DNA of 41,512 nt. It comes from Bradyrhizobium valentinum. GTDB lineage: Bacteria > Pseudomonadota > Alphaproteobacteria > Rhizobiales > Xanthobacteraceae. This document shows, in pieces, positions 15,979 through 24,567 of this stretch (its first letter is position 1; each line of letters starts with the position of its first letter). A program made the position numbers and the translations under genes. The notes under the pieces were generated by a model, which did not search any database, was not told where the DNA came from, and worked only from the letters and a program-made list of their open reading frames with translations. The stretch lies in assembly GCF_001440405.1 (NCBI RefSeq), contig NZ_LLXX01000203.1, forward strand, positions 481-41,992, written 5' to 3'.

Positions 15979-16001
15979 CGCCTCGACTAAAAATTGAGGC
16001 G
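15979..16001 (+). promoter_or_regulatory. Small hairpin between rplU and rpmA
   Basis: CGCCTC and GAGGCG pair around an 11-base AT-rich loop just after the rplU stop. With no T-run it is unlikely to end transcription. It may be an mRNA processing or stability site that adjusts the L21:L27 ratio. Confidence 0.35.
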
Positions 16002-16067
16002 CGACAAAAAGTGAAATGATTCCGTCAAGGAATTGATCTAGAAATATAGCGAAGTCGGAGACGAGCC

Positions 16068-16337
16068 ATGGCTCACAAAAAAGCAGGCGGTTCATCGCGA
16101 AACGGTCGCGATTCAGCGGGCAAGCGCCTTGGCATCAAGGCGTATGGCGGCGAACACGTGATTCCCGGCAACATTATCGCGCGTCAGCGCGGCACCACCT
16201 GGCATCCCGGCCTTAATGTCGGCATGGGCACCGACCATACTCTCTTTGCCAAGGTCGAAGGTCATGTCGAGTTTCGTGCAAAAGCCAATGGTCGCACTTT
16301 CGTATCGGTAGTTCCGATGACGGAGGCGGCCGAATAG
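16068..16337 (+). CDS. rpmA: 50S ribosomal protein L27
   Basis: The 89-residue protein is a full L27: MAHKKAGGSSRNGRDSAGKR at the start, GVKAYGG-like GIKAYGGEHVIPGNIIARQR in the middle and the TLFAKVEGHVEF strand. L27 reaches the peptidyl-transferase centre through its flexible N-terminus. It is the second gene of the rplU operon, with a strong terminator 60 bases downstream. Confidence 0.98.
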   Translation: MAHKKAGGSSRNGRDSAGKRLGIKAYGGEHVIPGNIIARQRGTTWHPGLNVGMGTDHTLFAKVEGHVEFRAKANGRTFVSVVPMTEAAE

Positions 16338-16398
16338 ACGGTGGACACAATCGAGTCTGCCGGATCCTGTTGAACCGGCGGAGTCGAAATGGGCTCCA

Positions 16399-16434
16399 AG
16401 GGGAGGCGGGAAACCGGCCTCCCCTTTTTATTTT
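16399..16434 (+). terminator. Terminator of the rplU-rpmA operon
   Basis: AAGGGGAGGC pairs with GCCTCCCCTT, followed by TTTATTTT. It is about 62 bases after the rpmA stop. Confidence 0.85.
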
Positions 16435-16461
16435 GCGCATATTCGCAATCAGGAGCCCGAC

Positions 16462-17058
16462 ATGTTGCAGGACATCCCGATCCCGACCTCAACCTTGCGT
16501 GAGGCGAGTAGCTGCGTCCTCGAGACCGAACGGCTGACGTTGCGCCGGCCGACGCTCGCGGACGTAAAAGCGATTACGCATCTCGCCAATGATCGGCGCA
16601 TTGCGGAAAACACCCGCCGCCTGCCGCATCCCTATATGCAGGATCACGCCGTCGAATTCGTGCGCGCGACATCCACCGATAACAGCGAGACCGTGTTTCT
16701 GATCGAACAGAACTTTTCGCCCATCGGCATGGTCGGGATCGACCGCAGCGAGCCGGACGCGCCGGAACTCGGCTATTGGCTCGGCGTCGCGCATTGGGGC
16801 CAGGGCTTTGGCACCGAGGCCGCGCGCGCGGTGATCGATTTCTTCTTCGAGGAATTCGATGCCGAGCACCTGATTTCGGGCGCCCGCGTCGCCAACCCGG
16901 CCTCGCGCAACATCCTGGAGAAATGCGGCTTCCAGTGGAGCGGCGTCGAGCTGCACCGCTTCGAGGCGCTGGGATCCTCGACCCCCGTCGACCGCTTCCG
17001 CCTGACGCGCGGTGTCTGGGCGTCGCTGAAGAACTGGGGAAGTTCGACCAGGAGATAG
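16462..17058 (+). CDS. GNAT-family N-acetyltransferase (RimJ/RimL-like)
   Basis: This 198-residue protein has the RimJ/RimL layout: ETERLTLRRPTLADV at the N-terminus (residues about 21-35), a beta-bulge region GYWLGVAHWGQGFGTEAARA carrying the acetyl-CoA Q/R-x-x-G-x-G/A pattern (WGQGFGTEA), then NPASRNILEKCGF at the C-terminal end, also typical. It transfers acetyl from acetyl-CoA to an amine, perhaps a protein N-terminus. AGGAG ten bases upstream supports ATG at 16462. The rpmA terminator just before it makes it a separate unit. Confidence 0.88.
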   Translation: MLQDIPIPTSTLREASSCVLETERLTLRRPTLADVKAITHLANDRRIAENTRRLPHPYMQDHAVEFVRATSTDNSETVFLIEQNFSPIGMVGIDRSEPDAPELGYWLGVAHWGQGFGTEAARAVIDFFFEEFDAEHLISGARVANPASRNILEKCGFQWSGVELHRFEALGSSTPVDRFRLTRGVWASLKNWGSSTRR

Positions 17059-17090
17059 CTCACCCATAGTCGAAAACGCGGCCGCTTCTT

Positions 17091-17227
17091 CCCCTCTCCC
17101 TTGTGGGAGAGGGTGGATCGAATGAGCGCAGCTCATTTGAGACGGGTGAGGGGTCTGCTTCCGCGGATAGAGACCCCTCATCCGCCTTCGCTTCGCGAAG
17201 GCACCTTCTCCCACAAGGGGAGAAGGG
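17091..17227. repeat. Palindromic intergenic repeat, two-armed
   Basis: Each arm begins with an inner hairpin of CTCCC / GGGAG around TTGTG and contains GGTGAGGGGTCT. The arms face each other (CCCCTCTCCCTTGTGGGAG at left, CTTCTCCCACAAGGGGAG at right), so the whole 137 bases can fold on itself. It lies between the convergent acetyltransferase and transporter genes and may end transcription from both. It belongs to a repeat type I recall as common in Bradyrhizobium. Confidence 0.7.
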
Positions 17228-17249
17228 AGAAGTGCGCGACCCTCACCAG

Positions 17250-18164
17250 TCACGCCGGCGGATTGACCACCGCTTCTTCGCGCCCGAGCTTCTGTTCTCG
17301 CAGGAAGATATAAATGCCCGCGCCGATGATGATGGCTGCACCGATGATGGTCGAGATCGACGGCACGTCACCCCACACGACGAAGCCGAAGATCACCGCC
17401 CACACGATCATCGAATATTGATACGGGACCACGACGCTGGCCGGCGCCAGTTTCAGCGAGCGGTTGATGCATACCAGCGCGGCGACAGAAACGATGCCGG
17501 CGGCGGCGAACAGACCCAGACTGCCGAGTGAAGGCGTCACCCAGCCAATGGGCGACATCAACGCGCCGAGCAGGAAGGTGCCGCCGAATTGCGTCGTGGT
17601 CAGCACGATATCCGGCGTCGCCCGCAACGAGCGCGTGATCAGCATCAGGAGCGCAAACGACAGGCTGCCGCCGAGCGCAATCATCGCAGGCCAGCTTACG
17701 GTTTGCGACGACGGACGAAGCGCAATCAGCACGCCGCAGAATCCGATCAGGATCGCGGTCCAGCGCCGCCAGCCGACATGTTCGCCAAGCACGATTCCCG
17801 ACAGCGCGGTGACGAAAATCGGCGAGGCCAGATAGTAGGTGATGACGTCGGCGAGCGGCAGATAGACGGTGGCAAGGAAGAAGGCGGCGACTTCCAGCGT
17901 CGAGAGCGTCACGCGGAGCAATTGCAGCCACGGTCGTTCGAAGTGGGTGAATTCGGCGCGCTGCTTCCAGATTATCGGCAGCAGCACCAGTAACGCGGCG
18001 CAGGCGCGCAGCCACAACAACTGCCCGACCGAATAGGTCGCGACCATGAATTTTCCGAGCGCATCGCCGAACGAGAACATGAAGATCGACAGCAGCATCA
18101 AGCCGATGCCGGCCAGCCGCGCGGAACGCTCGTCATAGGTGGAGATCTTGGCGAAGAGGCTCAT
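17250..18164 (-). CDS. EamA/DMT-family membrane transporter
   Basis: The 304-residue protein has about ten hydrophobic segments spaced evenly from residue 17 to 290 and an internal two-fold repeat, as in drug/metabolite transporters. The segments ADVITYYLASPIFVTALSGI and ASVVVPYQYSMIVWAVIFGF are the typical EamA loops at the end of each half. It lies in the inner membrane and probably exports a small metabolite; the substrate cannot be inferred. It is divergent from the MaoC-type gene, with 189 bases between them. Confidence 0.88.
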   Translation of the reverse strand: MSLFAKISTYDERSARLAGIGLMLLSIFMFSFGDALGKFMVATYSVGQLLWLRACAALLVLLPIIWKQRAEFTHFERPWLQLLRVTLSTLEVAAFFLATVYLPLADVITYYLASPIFVTALSGIVLGEHVGWRRWTAILIGFCGVLIALRPSSQTVSWPAMIALGGSLSFALLMLITRSLRATPDIVLTTTQFGGTFLLGALMSPIGWVTPSLGSLGLFAAAGIVSVAALVCINRSLKLAPASVVVPYQYSMIVWAVIFGFVVWGDVPSISTIIGAAIIIGAGIYIFLREQKLGREEAVVNPPA

Positions 18165-18217
18165 TGGGAGATTGGCGACCGCCTATTGTTCTTGCGCGGC
18201 TGTTTTAAAGACGTGGT

Positions 18218-18266
18218 TGCCCGGGACTTCTAGCGCGAAGACGCGCTTCGCGCTATCGCCCGGGCA
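18218..18266. repeat. Nested palindrome in the divergent intergenic region
   Basis: TGCCCGGG at the left and CCCGGGCA at the right enclose an inner pair TAGCGCGAAG / CTTCGCGCTA. The 49 bases can fold as a long hairpin on either strand. It lies between the divergent transporter and MaoC-type genes, so it may affect both promoters, or it may be another dispersed repeat. Confidence 0.55.
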
Positions 18267-18353
18267 CGACGAATTGAAGCAATTGTCGCAGCCATATCGT
18301 GAGATACCGCTACGCCGTGGACTAACGGCAAGACATCGCAGGGGAAATCAGGC

Positions 18354-18833
18354 ATGACCGACTTCGATCCCGCCGCGCACCGCATGGTGCCGCAACAACG
18401 CTGGTTCGAGGATTTCGTCCTCGGCGAATGCTTCGTGATCCCGAGCAGAAGCCAGACCTCGGCGGTATTCGCCGCGTTCCAGACGGCGAGTGGCGACACC
18501 CATCCGATCCATTACGACGTCGAATATTGCCGCCGCCGCGGCATGCCGGACCTGCTCGCGCACGGTTTCCAGACGCTCGTTCACACCGCGCCGGGCGCCG
18601 GCCTGTTTCCCTACGTCGTCGAGGAATCGCTGGTCGGATTCCTCGAACAATCGAGCCGGTTCCTGAAGCCTGTCTATGCCGGCGACACGCTCTATCCCGC
18701 GCTGGAAGTGACCGAGCTCACGCCCGGCCGCACCACCGGCGTCGTGACGCTGCGCTCGACCGTGTTCAACCAGCGCAAGGAGCTCGTGCTCGAGGGAACG
18801 CAGAAATTTTTGATTCGCCGGCGGCCGGCCTGA
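18354..18833 (+). CDS. MaoC-like hotdog-fold dehydratase
   Basis: This 159-residue protein is a single hotdog domain. The motif TASGDTHPIHYD (about residues 44-55) matches the MaoC / R-hydratase active site with its Asp and His, and GMPDLLAHGFQT is the central-helix region. It would hydrate an enoyl-CoA or similar thioester. The ATG is preceded by a weak purine-rich stretch (AGGGG). The substrate and pathway cannot be told from the neighbours. Confidence 0.85.
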   Translation: MTDFDPAAHRMVPQQRWFEDFVLGECFVIPSRSQTSAVFAAFQTASGDTHPIHYDVEYCRRRGMPDLLAHGFQTLVHTAPGAGLFPYVVEESLVGFLEQSSRFLKPVYAGDTLYPALEVTELTPGRTTGVVTLRSTVFNQRKELVLEGTQKFLIRRRPA

Positions 18834-18915
18834 GCCCGAAAAGCCCCGAAAATTAAGGCTTTTTGCTAATGTCGCGGGCCTTGAGGGTTGCCGCACGGGC
18901 CCCCCTGCCCTAACT

Positions 18916-18950
18916 ACAGACTGGTTCTGATTGAATCAGAACCAGTCTGT
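18916..18950. repeat. Perfect 35-base palindrome upstream of obgE
   Basis: ACAGACTGGTTCTGATT and AATCAGAACCAGTCTGT are exact inverted copies with one G between. No T-run follows on either strand, so it is not a standard terminator. It lies 74 bases before the obgE start and directly precedes a second repeat at 18968. Confidence 0.85.
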
Positions 18951-18967
18951 AAAGTCTTTGTTTTGAC

Positions 18968-19011
18968 GCGTTTTCTTGACGCGAACCGGTGTCCACTTCG
19001 CTCGAAAACGC
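18968..19011. repeat. REP-like hairpin at the obgE start
   Basis: GCGTTTTC / GAAAACGC form the outer pair and GCGAA / TTCGC the inner pair, with ACCGG between. The 44-base element ends 13 bases before the obgE ATG at 19025. A decayed relative (GACGCG, ACGCGAACCGG) is at 29274-29309, next to the second Nudix gene. I recall this as a dispersed Bradyrhizobium repeat. Confidence 0.7.
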
Positions 19012-19024
19012 TATAGTACAGATC

Positions 19025-20077
19025 ATGAAATTCCTTGACGAGGCAAAGGTCTATATCCGCTCCGGCGACGGCGGTAACGGCTGCGTGGCGTTCCGCCGCG
19101 AGAAGTTCATCGAGTTCGGTGGCCCCTCCGGCGGCAATGGCGGCCGTGGCGGCGACGTTATCGTCGAGGTGGTCGACGGGCTGAACACGCTGATCGACTA
19201 TCGCTACCAGCAGCACTTCAAGGCGCAGAAGGGCACCAATGGCATGGGCAAGGACCGCCATGGCGCCAACGGCAAACCGACCGTTCTCAAGGTACCGGTC
19301 GGCACGCAGATTTTCGACGAGGATCGCGAAACGCTGATCCACGACTTCACCGAGCTCGGTGAGAAATTCGTGCTGGCCGAAGGCGGCAATGGCGGCTTCG
19401 GCAACGCGCATTTCAAATCCTCGACCAACCGCGCGCCGCGCAACGCCAACCCCGGCCAGGAAGGCGAGGAACGCTGGATCTGGCTGCGGCTGAAACTGAT
19501 CGCCGATGCCGGACTTGTCGGCCTGCCCAATGCCGGCAAGTCGACCTTCCTCTCGGTCGTCAGCGCAGCCAAGCCGAAAATCGCCGACTATCCCTTCACC
19601 ACGCTGCATCCGCAGCTCGGCGTCGTGAACGCGCAGGGCCGCGAATTCGTGCTTGCCGACATTCCCGGACTGATCGAGGGCGCGCATGAAGGCGCCGGCC
19701 TCGGCGACCGCTTTCTCGGCCATGTCGAGCGCTGCCGCGTGCTGCTGCACCTGATAGATGCCACCTGCGAACATGCCGGCAAGGCCTACAAGACGGTGCG
19801 GACCGAACTCGAAGCTTATGAAGGACATCTTGCCGAGAAGATCGAGATCGTCGCGCTGAACAAGATCGATGCGGTGGCGCCGGATGAATTGAGGAAGCAG
19901 AAGGACCGGCTGAAGCGCGCAGCGAAGAAAACGCCGCTTTTGCTCTCCGCCGCCACCGGCGAAGGCGTGCCCGAAGCACTCAAGGCGCTGGTCGAGGTGA
20001 TCGGCGAGGCCCCGGTTTCGCTCAAGGCCAAGGGCAGCCAGGACCCGTGGACGCCAGCGACACCGCCGCAGGGCTGA
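19025..20077 (+). CDS. obgE: Obg-family GTPase
   Basis: The 350-residue protein is a complete Obg GTPase without the optional C-terminal domain. The N-terminal glycine-rich Obg fold covers 1-158 (MKFLDEAKVYIRSGDGGNGC). The G domain follows with GLPNAGKST (G1), TTLHP (G2), DIPGLIEGAHEGAG (G3), NKID (G4) and SAATGEG (G5). It takes part in 50S subunit assembly and stress response. ATG at 19025 is the family start; a longer GTG at 18989 would lie inside a repeat. The ribosome-binding site is poor. Confidence 0.97.
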   Translation: MKFLDEAKVYIRSGDGGNGCVAFRREKFIEFGGPSGGNGGRGGDVIVEVVDGLNTLIDYRYQQHFKAQKGTNGMGKDRHGANGKPTVLKVPVGTQIFDEDRETLIHDFTELGEKFVLAEGGNGGFGNAHFKSSTNRAPRNANPGQEGEERWIWLRLKLIADAGLVGLPNAGKSTFLSVVSAAKPKIADYPFTTLHPQLGVVNAQGREFVLADIPGLIEGAHEGAGLGDRFLGHVERCRVLLHLIDATCEHAGKAYKTVRTELEAYEGHLAEKIEIVALNKIDAVAPDELRKQKDRLKRAAKKTPLLLSAATGEGVPEALKALVEVIGEAPVSLKAKGSQDPWTPATPPQG

Positions 20078-20168
20078 CGCAAACTTAGCCTTCCCCGCGG
20101 CCGCGCCACTTCCAAATCACGGAGCTGGCGCGTATTGCTTCCGATCACCCGCATCGTTCGACCGCATC

Positions 20169-21311
20169 ATGAAACGCCCCGCGCTCAAAAACTTCCGCCG
20201 CATCGTCGTCAAGGTCGGCTCTTCGCTGCTGATCGACTCCAATGCGGGCGAGGTGCGCTCCGCCTGGCTGGCGGCGCTGGCGGCCGATATCGCGAAACTG
20301 CACGGCGAGGGCCGCGATGTCCTGGTGGTCTCATCGGGCTCGATCGCGCTCGGGCGCAGCCGGCTGAAATTGCCGCGCGGCCCGCTGAAGCTCGAGGAAA
20401 GCCAAGGCGCCGCTGCCGTGGGGCAGATCGCGCTGGCGCGGATCTGGTCGGAGGTGCTTGGGGCGCACGGCATCGGCGCTGGACAGATCCTGGTGACGCT
20501 GCAGGACACCGAGGAGCGCCGCCGCTATCTCAACGCCCGCTCGACCATCGCCAAATTGTTGGAATGGCGCGCGGTGCCCGTGATCAACGAGAACGACACG
20601 GTCGCCACCAACGAAATTCGTTATGGCGACAATGACCGCCTCGCCGCGCGCGTCGCCACCATGGCGAGCGCCGATCTGCTGATCCTGTTGTCCGATATCG
20701 ACGGGCTCTATGACGCGCCGCCTGGCGCCAATCCCAATGCAAAGCTGATTCCGATCGTCGAGTCCGTGACGTCGGAGATCGAGGGCATGGCGGGCGAGGC
20801 TGAATCCGAATTGTCGCGCGGCGGCATGTTCACCAAGATCGAGGCGGCGAAGATCGCGACAACGTCGGGCACGCACATGCTGATCGCGTCGGGCAAGATC
20901 GAGCATCCGCTGCAGGCGATCGCCGATGGCGGACGCTGCACCTGGTTCCTCACGCCGGCCAATCCCGTCACCGCGCGAAAGCGCTGGATCGCAGGTTCGC
21001 TGGAGCCGAAGGGCACACTGACCATCGATGCCGGCGCGGTCGCGGCGCTCCGCGCGGGCAAGAGCCTGCTGCCGGCCGGGGTGATCCGGATCGACGGCCA
21101 GTTCGCCCGCGGCGACGCCGTGGTGGTGCGCGGCCCCGATACCCACGAGATCGGCCGCGGCCTCGTCGCCTACGACGCCGAGGACGCCGAAAAGATCAAG
21201 GGCCGCTCGTCGCCGGACGTGATGGCGATCCTCGGCATCTCAGGCCGGGCGGAAATGATCCATCGAGATGATCTGGTGGTGGGCCCGAGCGGGGCAATTC
21301 CGGCCAAATAG
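20169..21311 (+). CDS. proB: Glutamate 5-kinase
   Basis: The 380-residue protein is full length: an amino-acid kinase domain (residues 1-260) with VVKVGSSLL, the VSSGSIALG and NENDTVAT motifs and SDIDGLYDAPP, plus a C-terminal PUA domain (about 280-375). It phosphorylates glutamate in the first step of proline synthesis. It is followed by proA, the next enzyme, 117 bases downstream, on the same strand as obgE, consistent with a co-transcribed block. Confidence 0.96.
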   Translation: MKRPALKNFRRIVVKVGSSLLIDSNAGEVRSAWLAALAADIAKLHGEGRDVLVVSSGSIALGRSRLKLPRGPLKLEESQGAAAVGQIALARIWSEVLGAHGIGAGQILVTLQDTEERRRYLNARSTIAKLLEWRAVPVINENDTVATNEIRYGDNDRLAARVATMASADLLILLSDIDGLYDAPPGANPNAKLIPIVESVTSEIEGMAGEAESELSRGGMFTKIEAAKIATTSGTHMLIASGKIEHPLQAIADGGRCTWFLTPANPVTARKRWIAGSLEPKGTLTIDAGAVAALRAGKSLLPAGVIRIDGQFARGDAVVVRGPDTHEIGRGLVAYDAEDAEKIKGRSSPDVMAILGISGRAEMIHRDDLVVGPSGAIPAK

Positions 21312-21428
21312 GCCAGTGGCCGAGCCGCCTGTTTCCGATATCGCCAGCCAGCCATGCCGGTTCCGGACCTCGCAAGAGCGGGATTTTCGTGCTAGGCCAT
21401 GGCCTTAACTCAAGACCCGAGACCTGTG

Positions 21429-22721
21429 ATGACCGCGCCGCTCAAGGCAATCGACGGCACCGCCGATTTGCCCGTTTTGATGACCGACCTCGCTGCCCAG
21501 GCGCGCTCCGCCGCGCGGATGCTGGCGCTCGCCTCGCCCGAGCAGAAGGACCGGGCGCTGCAGGCCATCGAGTGGGCGATCCGCGCCAACGCGGCAAAGA
21601 TCCTTGCGGCCAATGCCGAGGACGTCGCGGAAGTACGCGCCGGCGGCGCGACCTCAGCCTTCATCGACCGCCTGACCCTGACGCCGGCCCGGATCGAATC
21701 CATGGCGGACGGCGTCGCCACGGTGCGCACCATTCCCGATCCCGTCGGGTCAATCACCGAAAGCTGGCAGCGGCCGAACGGCATGACCATCGAGCGCGTG
21801 CGCGTGCCGCTCGGCGTCATCGGCGTGATCTTCGAGAGCCGTCCCAACGTCGCCGCCGACGCCGGCGTGCTTTGCCTGAAGTCGGGCAATGCCGTCATTC
21901 TGCGCGGCGGTTCCGATAGTTTCCGTTCCTGTCGCGCCATCCATGAAGCGCTGGTGCAAGGCTTGCACGATGCCGGCCTGCCCGAGGCGGCGATCACGCT
22001 GGTGCCGACACGCGACCGCGCGGCCGTAGGCCTCATGCTCTCAGGGCTCGGCGGCGGCATCGACGTGATCGTGCCGCGCGGCGGCAAGAGCCTGGTTGCG
22101 CGCGTCGAGGCGGAAGCGCGCGTGCCGGTGTTTGCGCATCTCGAAGGCGTCAACCACGTCTATGTCGACGCCAGCGCCAAGCTCGACATGGCCAAGTCGA
22201 TCGTGCTGAACGCCAAGATGCGCCGCACCGGCGTCTGCGGCGCCGCGGAGACCCTGCTGGTCGATCGCAAAGGCGCGGCGACGAATTTGAAGCCGCTGGT
22301 CGAGATGCTGATCGAATCCGGCTGCGAGGTCCGCGGCGATGACGCCGTGCAGAAGATCGACACGCGGGTAAAGCCAGCGACCGACGAGGATTGGGACACC
22401 GAGTATCTCGACGCCATCATCGCCGCGCGCGTTGTCGACGGCGTCGACGATGCGATCGCGCATATCCAGAACCACGGCTCGCGCCACACCGATGCGATCG
22501 TTGCGGAGGACGCGAGGGCAGCCGAGAAATTCCTCAGCGAGGTGGATTCGGCGATCGTGCTGCACAATGCATCGACGCAGTTCGCCGACGGCGGCGAGTT
22601 CGGCTTCGGCGCGGAAATCGGGATTGCCACCGGCAAATTCCACGCCCGCGGCCCGGTCGGCGCCGAGCAACTGACGAGCTTCAAATATCGCGTTCGCGGC
22701 AGCGGGCAGACGCGGCCGTGA
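21429..22721 (+). CDS. proA: Glutamate-5-semialdehyde dehydrogenase (gamma-glutamyl phosphate reductase)
   Basis: The 430-residue protein is full-length ProA: VGVIGVIFESRPNV-like segment GVIGVIFESRPNVAADAG, LRGGSDSFRSCRAIH, and the catalytic-cysteine region RRTGVCGAAETLLVD. It uses NADPH to reduce gamma-glutamyl phosphate from ProB to glutamate semialdehyde. ATG at 21429 (MTAPLKAIDG) is preferred on the family start; an in-frame ATG at 21399 adds ten residues. Neither has a strong ribosome-binding site. Confidence 0.95.
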   Translation: MTAPLKAIDGTADLPVLMTDLAAQARSAARMLALASPEQKDRALQAIEWAIRANAAKILAANAEDVAEVRAGGATSAFIDRLTLTPARIESMADGVATVRTIPDPVGSITESWQRPNGMTIERVRVPLGVIGVIFESRPNVAADAGVLCLKSGNAVILRGGSDSFRSCRAIHEALVQGLHDAGLPEAAITLVPTRDRAAVGLMLSGLGGGIDVIVPRGGKSLVARVEAEARVPVFAHLEGVNHVYVDASAKLDMAKSIVLNAKMRRTGVCGAAETLLVDRKGAATNLKPLVEMLIESGCEVRGDDAVQKIDTRVKPATDEDWDTEYLDAIIAARVVDGVDDAIAHIQNHGSRHTDAIVAEDARAAEKFLSEVDSAIVLHNASTQFADGGEFGFGAEIGIATGKFHARGPVGAEQLTSFKYRVRGSGQTRP

Positions 22722-22740
22722 ACACAGCCCCGCGCACGCG

Positions 22741-23382
22741 GTGACCCAATTGATGCAATTGCAATCCGCGGCGCAAGCCATCCCCTTCCATGCCAACGGC
22801 ATGCGCATAGGCCTGCTCGGCGGCTCGTTCAATCCGCCGCACGCGGCGCATCGCGCCATCAGCCTGTTTGCGCTGAAGCGGCTGAAGCTCGATCGCGTCT
22901 GGTGGCTGCTGACGCCGGGCAATCCGCTGAAGGATGCCGGCCGGCTGCATGGCCTTTCCGAGCGCGCGCACGCCGCGCTTGAGGTCGCCGACGATCCGCG
23001 CATCGATATCAGTTGTCTCGAAGCTGTCATCGGTGTCCGCTATACGGTCGATACGATCATTCATCTGCGCCGCCGCGTTTCCGGCGTGCGCCTCGTCTGG
23101 ATCATGGGCGCCGACAATCTCGCGCAGTTCCATCGCTGGAAGGACTGGCGGCGCATCGCTTCCGAGGTGCCGATCGCCGTGATCGACCGTCCGCCGCAGA
23201 GTTTCCGGGCGCTGGCTGCCCCGGCCGCCCAGGCGCTGGCGCGCTACCGCGTGCCCGAGAATCAGGCGGCCCGGCTGGCCGATCAGCAGGCGCCCGCCTG
23301 GGTTTTCCTCACCGGCATGAAGCTGAACCTGTCGTCGACGGGCCTTCGGAACTCCGACGGGAGCTGGAAGGCAAAGCAGTGA
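22741..23382 (+). CDS. nadD: Nicotinate-nucleotide adenylyltransferase
   Basis: The 213-residue protein has the nucleotidyltransferase core: GLLGGSFNPPHAAHR at residues 24-38, WWLLTPGNPLK, WIMGADNLAQFHRW and the C-terminal LSSTGLR. NadD joins ATP and nicotinate mononucleotide in NAD synthesis. Two positions are unusual: the HxGH motif reads HAAH, and the SSTxxR motif reads SSTGLR. The start is GTG at 22741; the first 20 residues are non-family sequence and a start nearer MRIGLLGG (22801) is possible. It lies 19 bases after proA, so probably one transcript. Confidence 0.92.
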   Translation: MTQLMQLQSAAQAIPFHANGMRIGLLGGSFNPPHAAHRAISLFALKRLKLDRVWWLLTPGNPLKDAGRLHGLSERAHAALEVADDPRIDISCLEAVIGVRYTVDTIIHLRRRVSGVRLVWIMGADNLAQFHRWKDWRRIASEVPIAVIDRPPQSFRALAAPAAQALARYRVPENQAARLADQQAPAWVFLTGMKLNLSSTGLRNSDGSWKAKQ

Positions 23383-23517
23383 CAATTTGGCTCGAACAAG
23401 CACGTGGGGTTCACTGGAATATTGAAACCATTAACCCCACATGCCTAATATGGTCCGCGACGCCGGGATTCGGCGTTCGCGATACAGTGAAAGGAATGGT
23501 CCCTGGCCACATCTGTA

Positions 23518-23949
23518 TTGTCCAAGTCTGTTTTACCCAAGGTTCCCAGCAAGTCTGCCAAGAACACGCGTAAAACATCGACACAAGCTGCGGCCTTGAA
23601 GGCGCAACCCGACGCCGACAAGACGCTGAGTATGATCCTCTCCCGCCTCGACGATATGAAGGCGGAAGAAACGATCACCATCGACCTTCGCGGCAAATCT
23701 GCATTTTCCGACTACATGATCGTCACGTCAGGCCGGGCCAACCGGCACGTCGGCGCGATCGCGGAAAACGTCACGAAAGCCCTGAAGGAAAACGGCATCA
23801 AGAACATCCATGTCGAGGGCTTGCCCAATTGCGACTGGGTGCTGATCGATTCCGGCGATGTGGTCGTGCACGTGTTCAGACCCGAGGTGCGCGAATTCTA
23901 CAATCTCGAAAGGTTGTGGGCGCAAAACCCGGCGGCGGCAGCGATCTGA
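23518..23949 (+). CDS. rsfS: Ribosomal silencing factor RsfS
   Basis: The 143-residue protein has a charged N-terminal tail of about 35 residues and then the RsfS fold (KTLSMILSRLDDMKAEETIT through YNLERLWAQNP). It binds L14 on the 50S subunit and blocks joining when nutrients run low. It sits 135 bases after nadD, as in most bacteria. The start is unclear: TTG at 23518 has no good ribosome-binding site, but in-frame CTG at 23503 (LATSVLSKS) has AAGGA seven bases upstream. An internal ATG near 23632 would cut into the fold. Confidence 0.92.
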   Translation: MSKSVLPKVPSKSAKNTRKTSTQAAALKAQPDADKTLSMILSRLDDMKAEETITIDLRGKSAFSDYMIVTSGRANRHVGAIAENVTKALKENGIKNIHVEGLPNCDWVLIDSGDVVVHVFRPEVREFYNLERLWAQNPAAAAI

Positions 23950-24045
23950 ACCCTCGGCCGATGCGAATCGGCTGAGGCGCATGGAATCTGCCAACGCGCG
24001 CTCAAAAGCGCGCGTGCCGGAAAGTGCACGCCAGAAACAGCATTC

Positions 24046-24528
24046 ATGCGCCTTGTCGTGGTCTCAATCGGCCGGCTGAAGCAGGGCCCGGAACAGGAAC
24101 TGGCCGAACGCTATCGCGAGCGTTTCGAGGACATCGGCCGCAAGCTCGGCTTTCGCGGCCTGACGATCCATGAAATTCCGGAAAGCCGCGCACGCGACAT
24201 GGCGACCCGGATCGCGGAGGAAGCCGCGGCGATTGCTGCGGCGGTACCGGAGAAATCCGTGCTGGTGGCGCTTGATGAGCACGGCAAGAGCATTGACAGC
24301 CCGACCTTCGCCCGGCATCTCGGCCAGTGGCGGGATGAGGGGATGGCCAATACTATTTTCGCGATCGGCGGCGCGGACGGACTTTCGCCTGATTTGCAGC
24401 GCAAGGCTAAAATGCGCATTGCATTCGGCTCGGCGACCTGGCCGCATCAAATGGTGCGTATCATGCTTCTTGAACAGATTTACCGGGCCGCGACCATTCT
24501 GGCCGGCCACCCCTACCATCGTGCGTAG
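24046..24528 (+). CDS. rlmH: 23S rRNA pseudouridine(1915) N3-methyltransferase
   Basis: The 160-residue protein is a complete SPOUT methyltransferase of the RlmH type: MRLVVVSIGRLKQGPEQELA at the start, VALDEHGKSIDSPTFA in the middle, and the knot IFAIGGADGLSPDL followed by MVRIMLLEQIYRA and the HPYHR end. It methylates the pseudouridine of helix 69 in the 50S subunit. It follows rsfS, the usual order. Confidence 0.97.
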   Translation: MRLVVVSIGRLKQGPEQELAERYRERFEDIGRKLGFRGLTIHEIPESRARDMATRIAEEAAAIAAAVPEKSVLVALDEHGKSIDSPTFARHLGQWRDEGMANTIFAIGGADGLSPDLQRKAKMRIAFGSATWPHQMVRIMLLEQIYRAATILAGHPYHRA

Positions 24529-24567
24529 GCACGGTGACGTGAATACACAAAACGCTGAATAGGCCGG

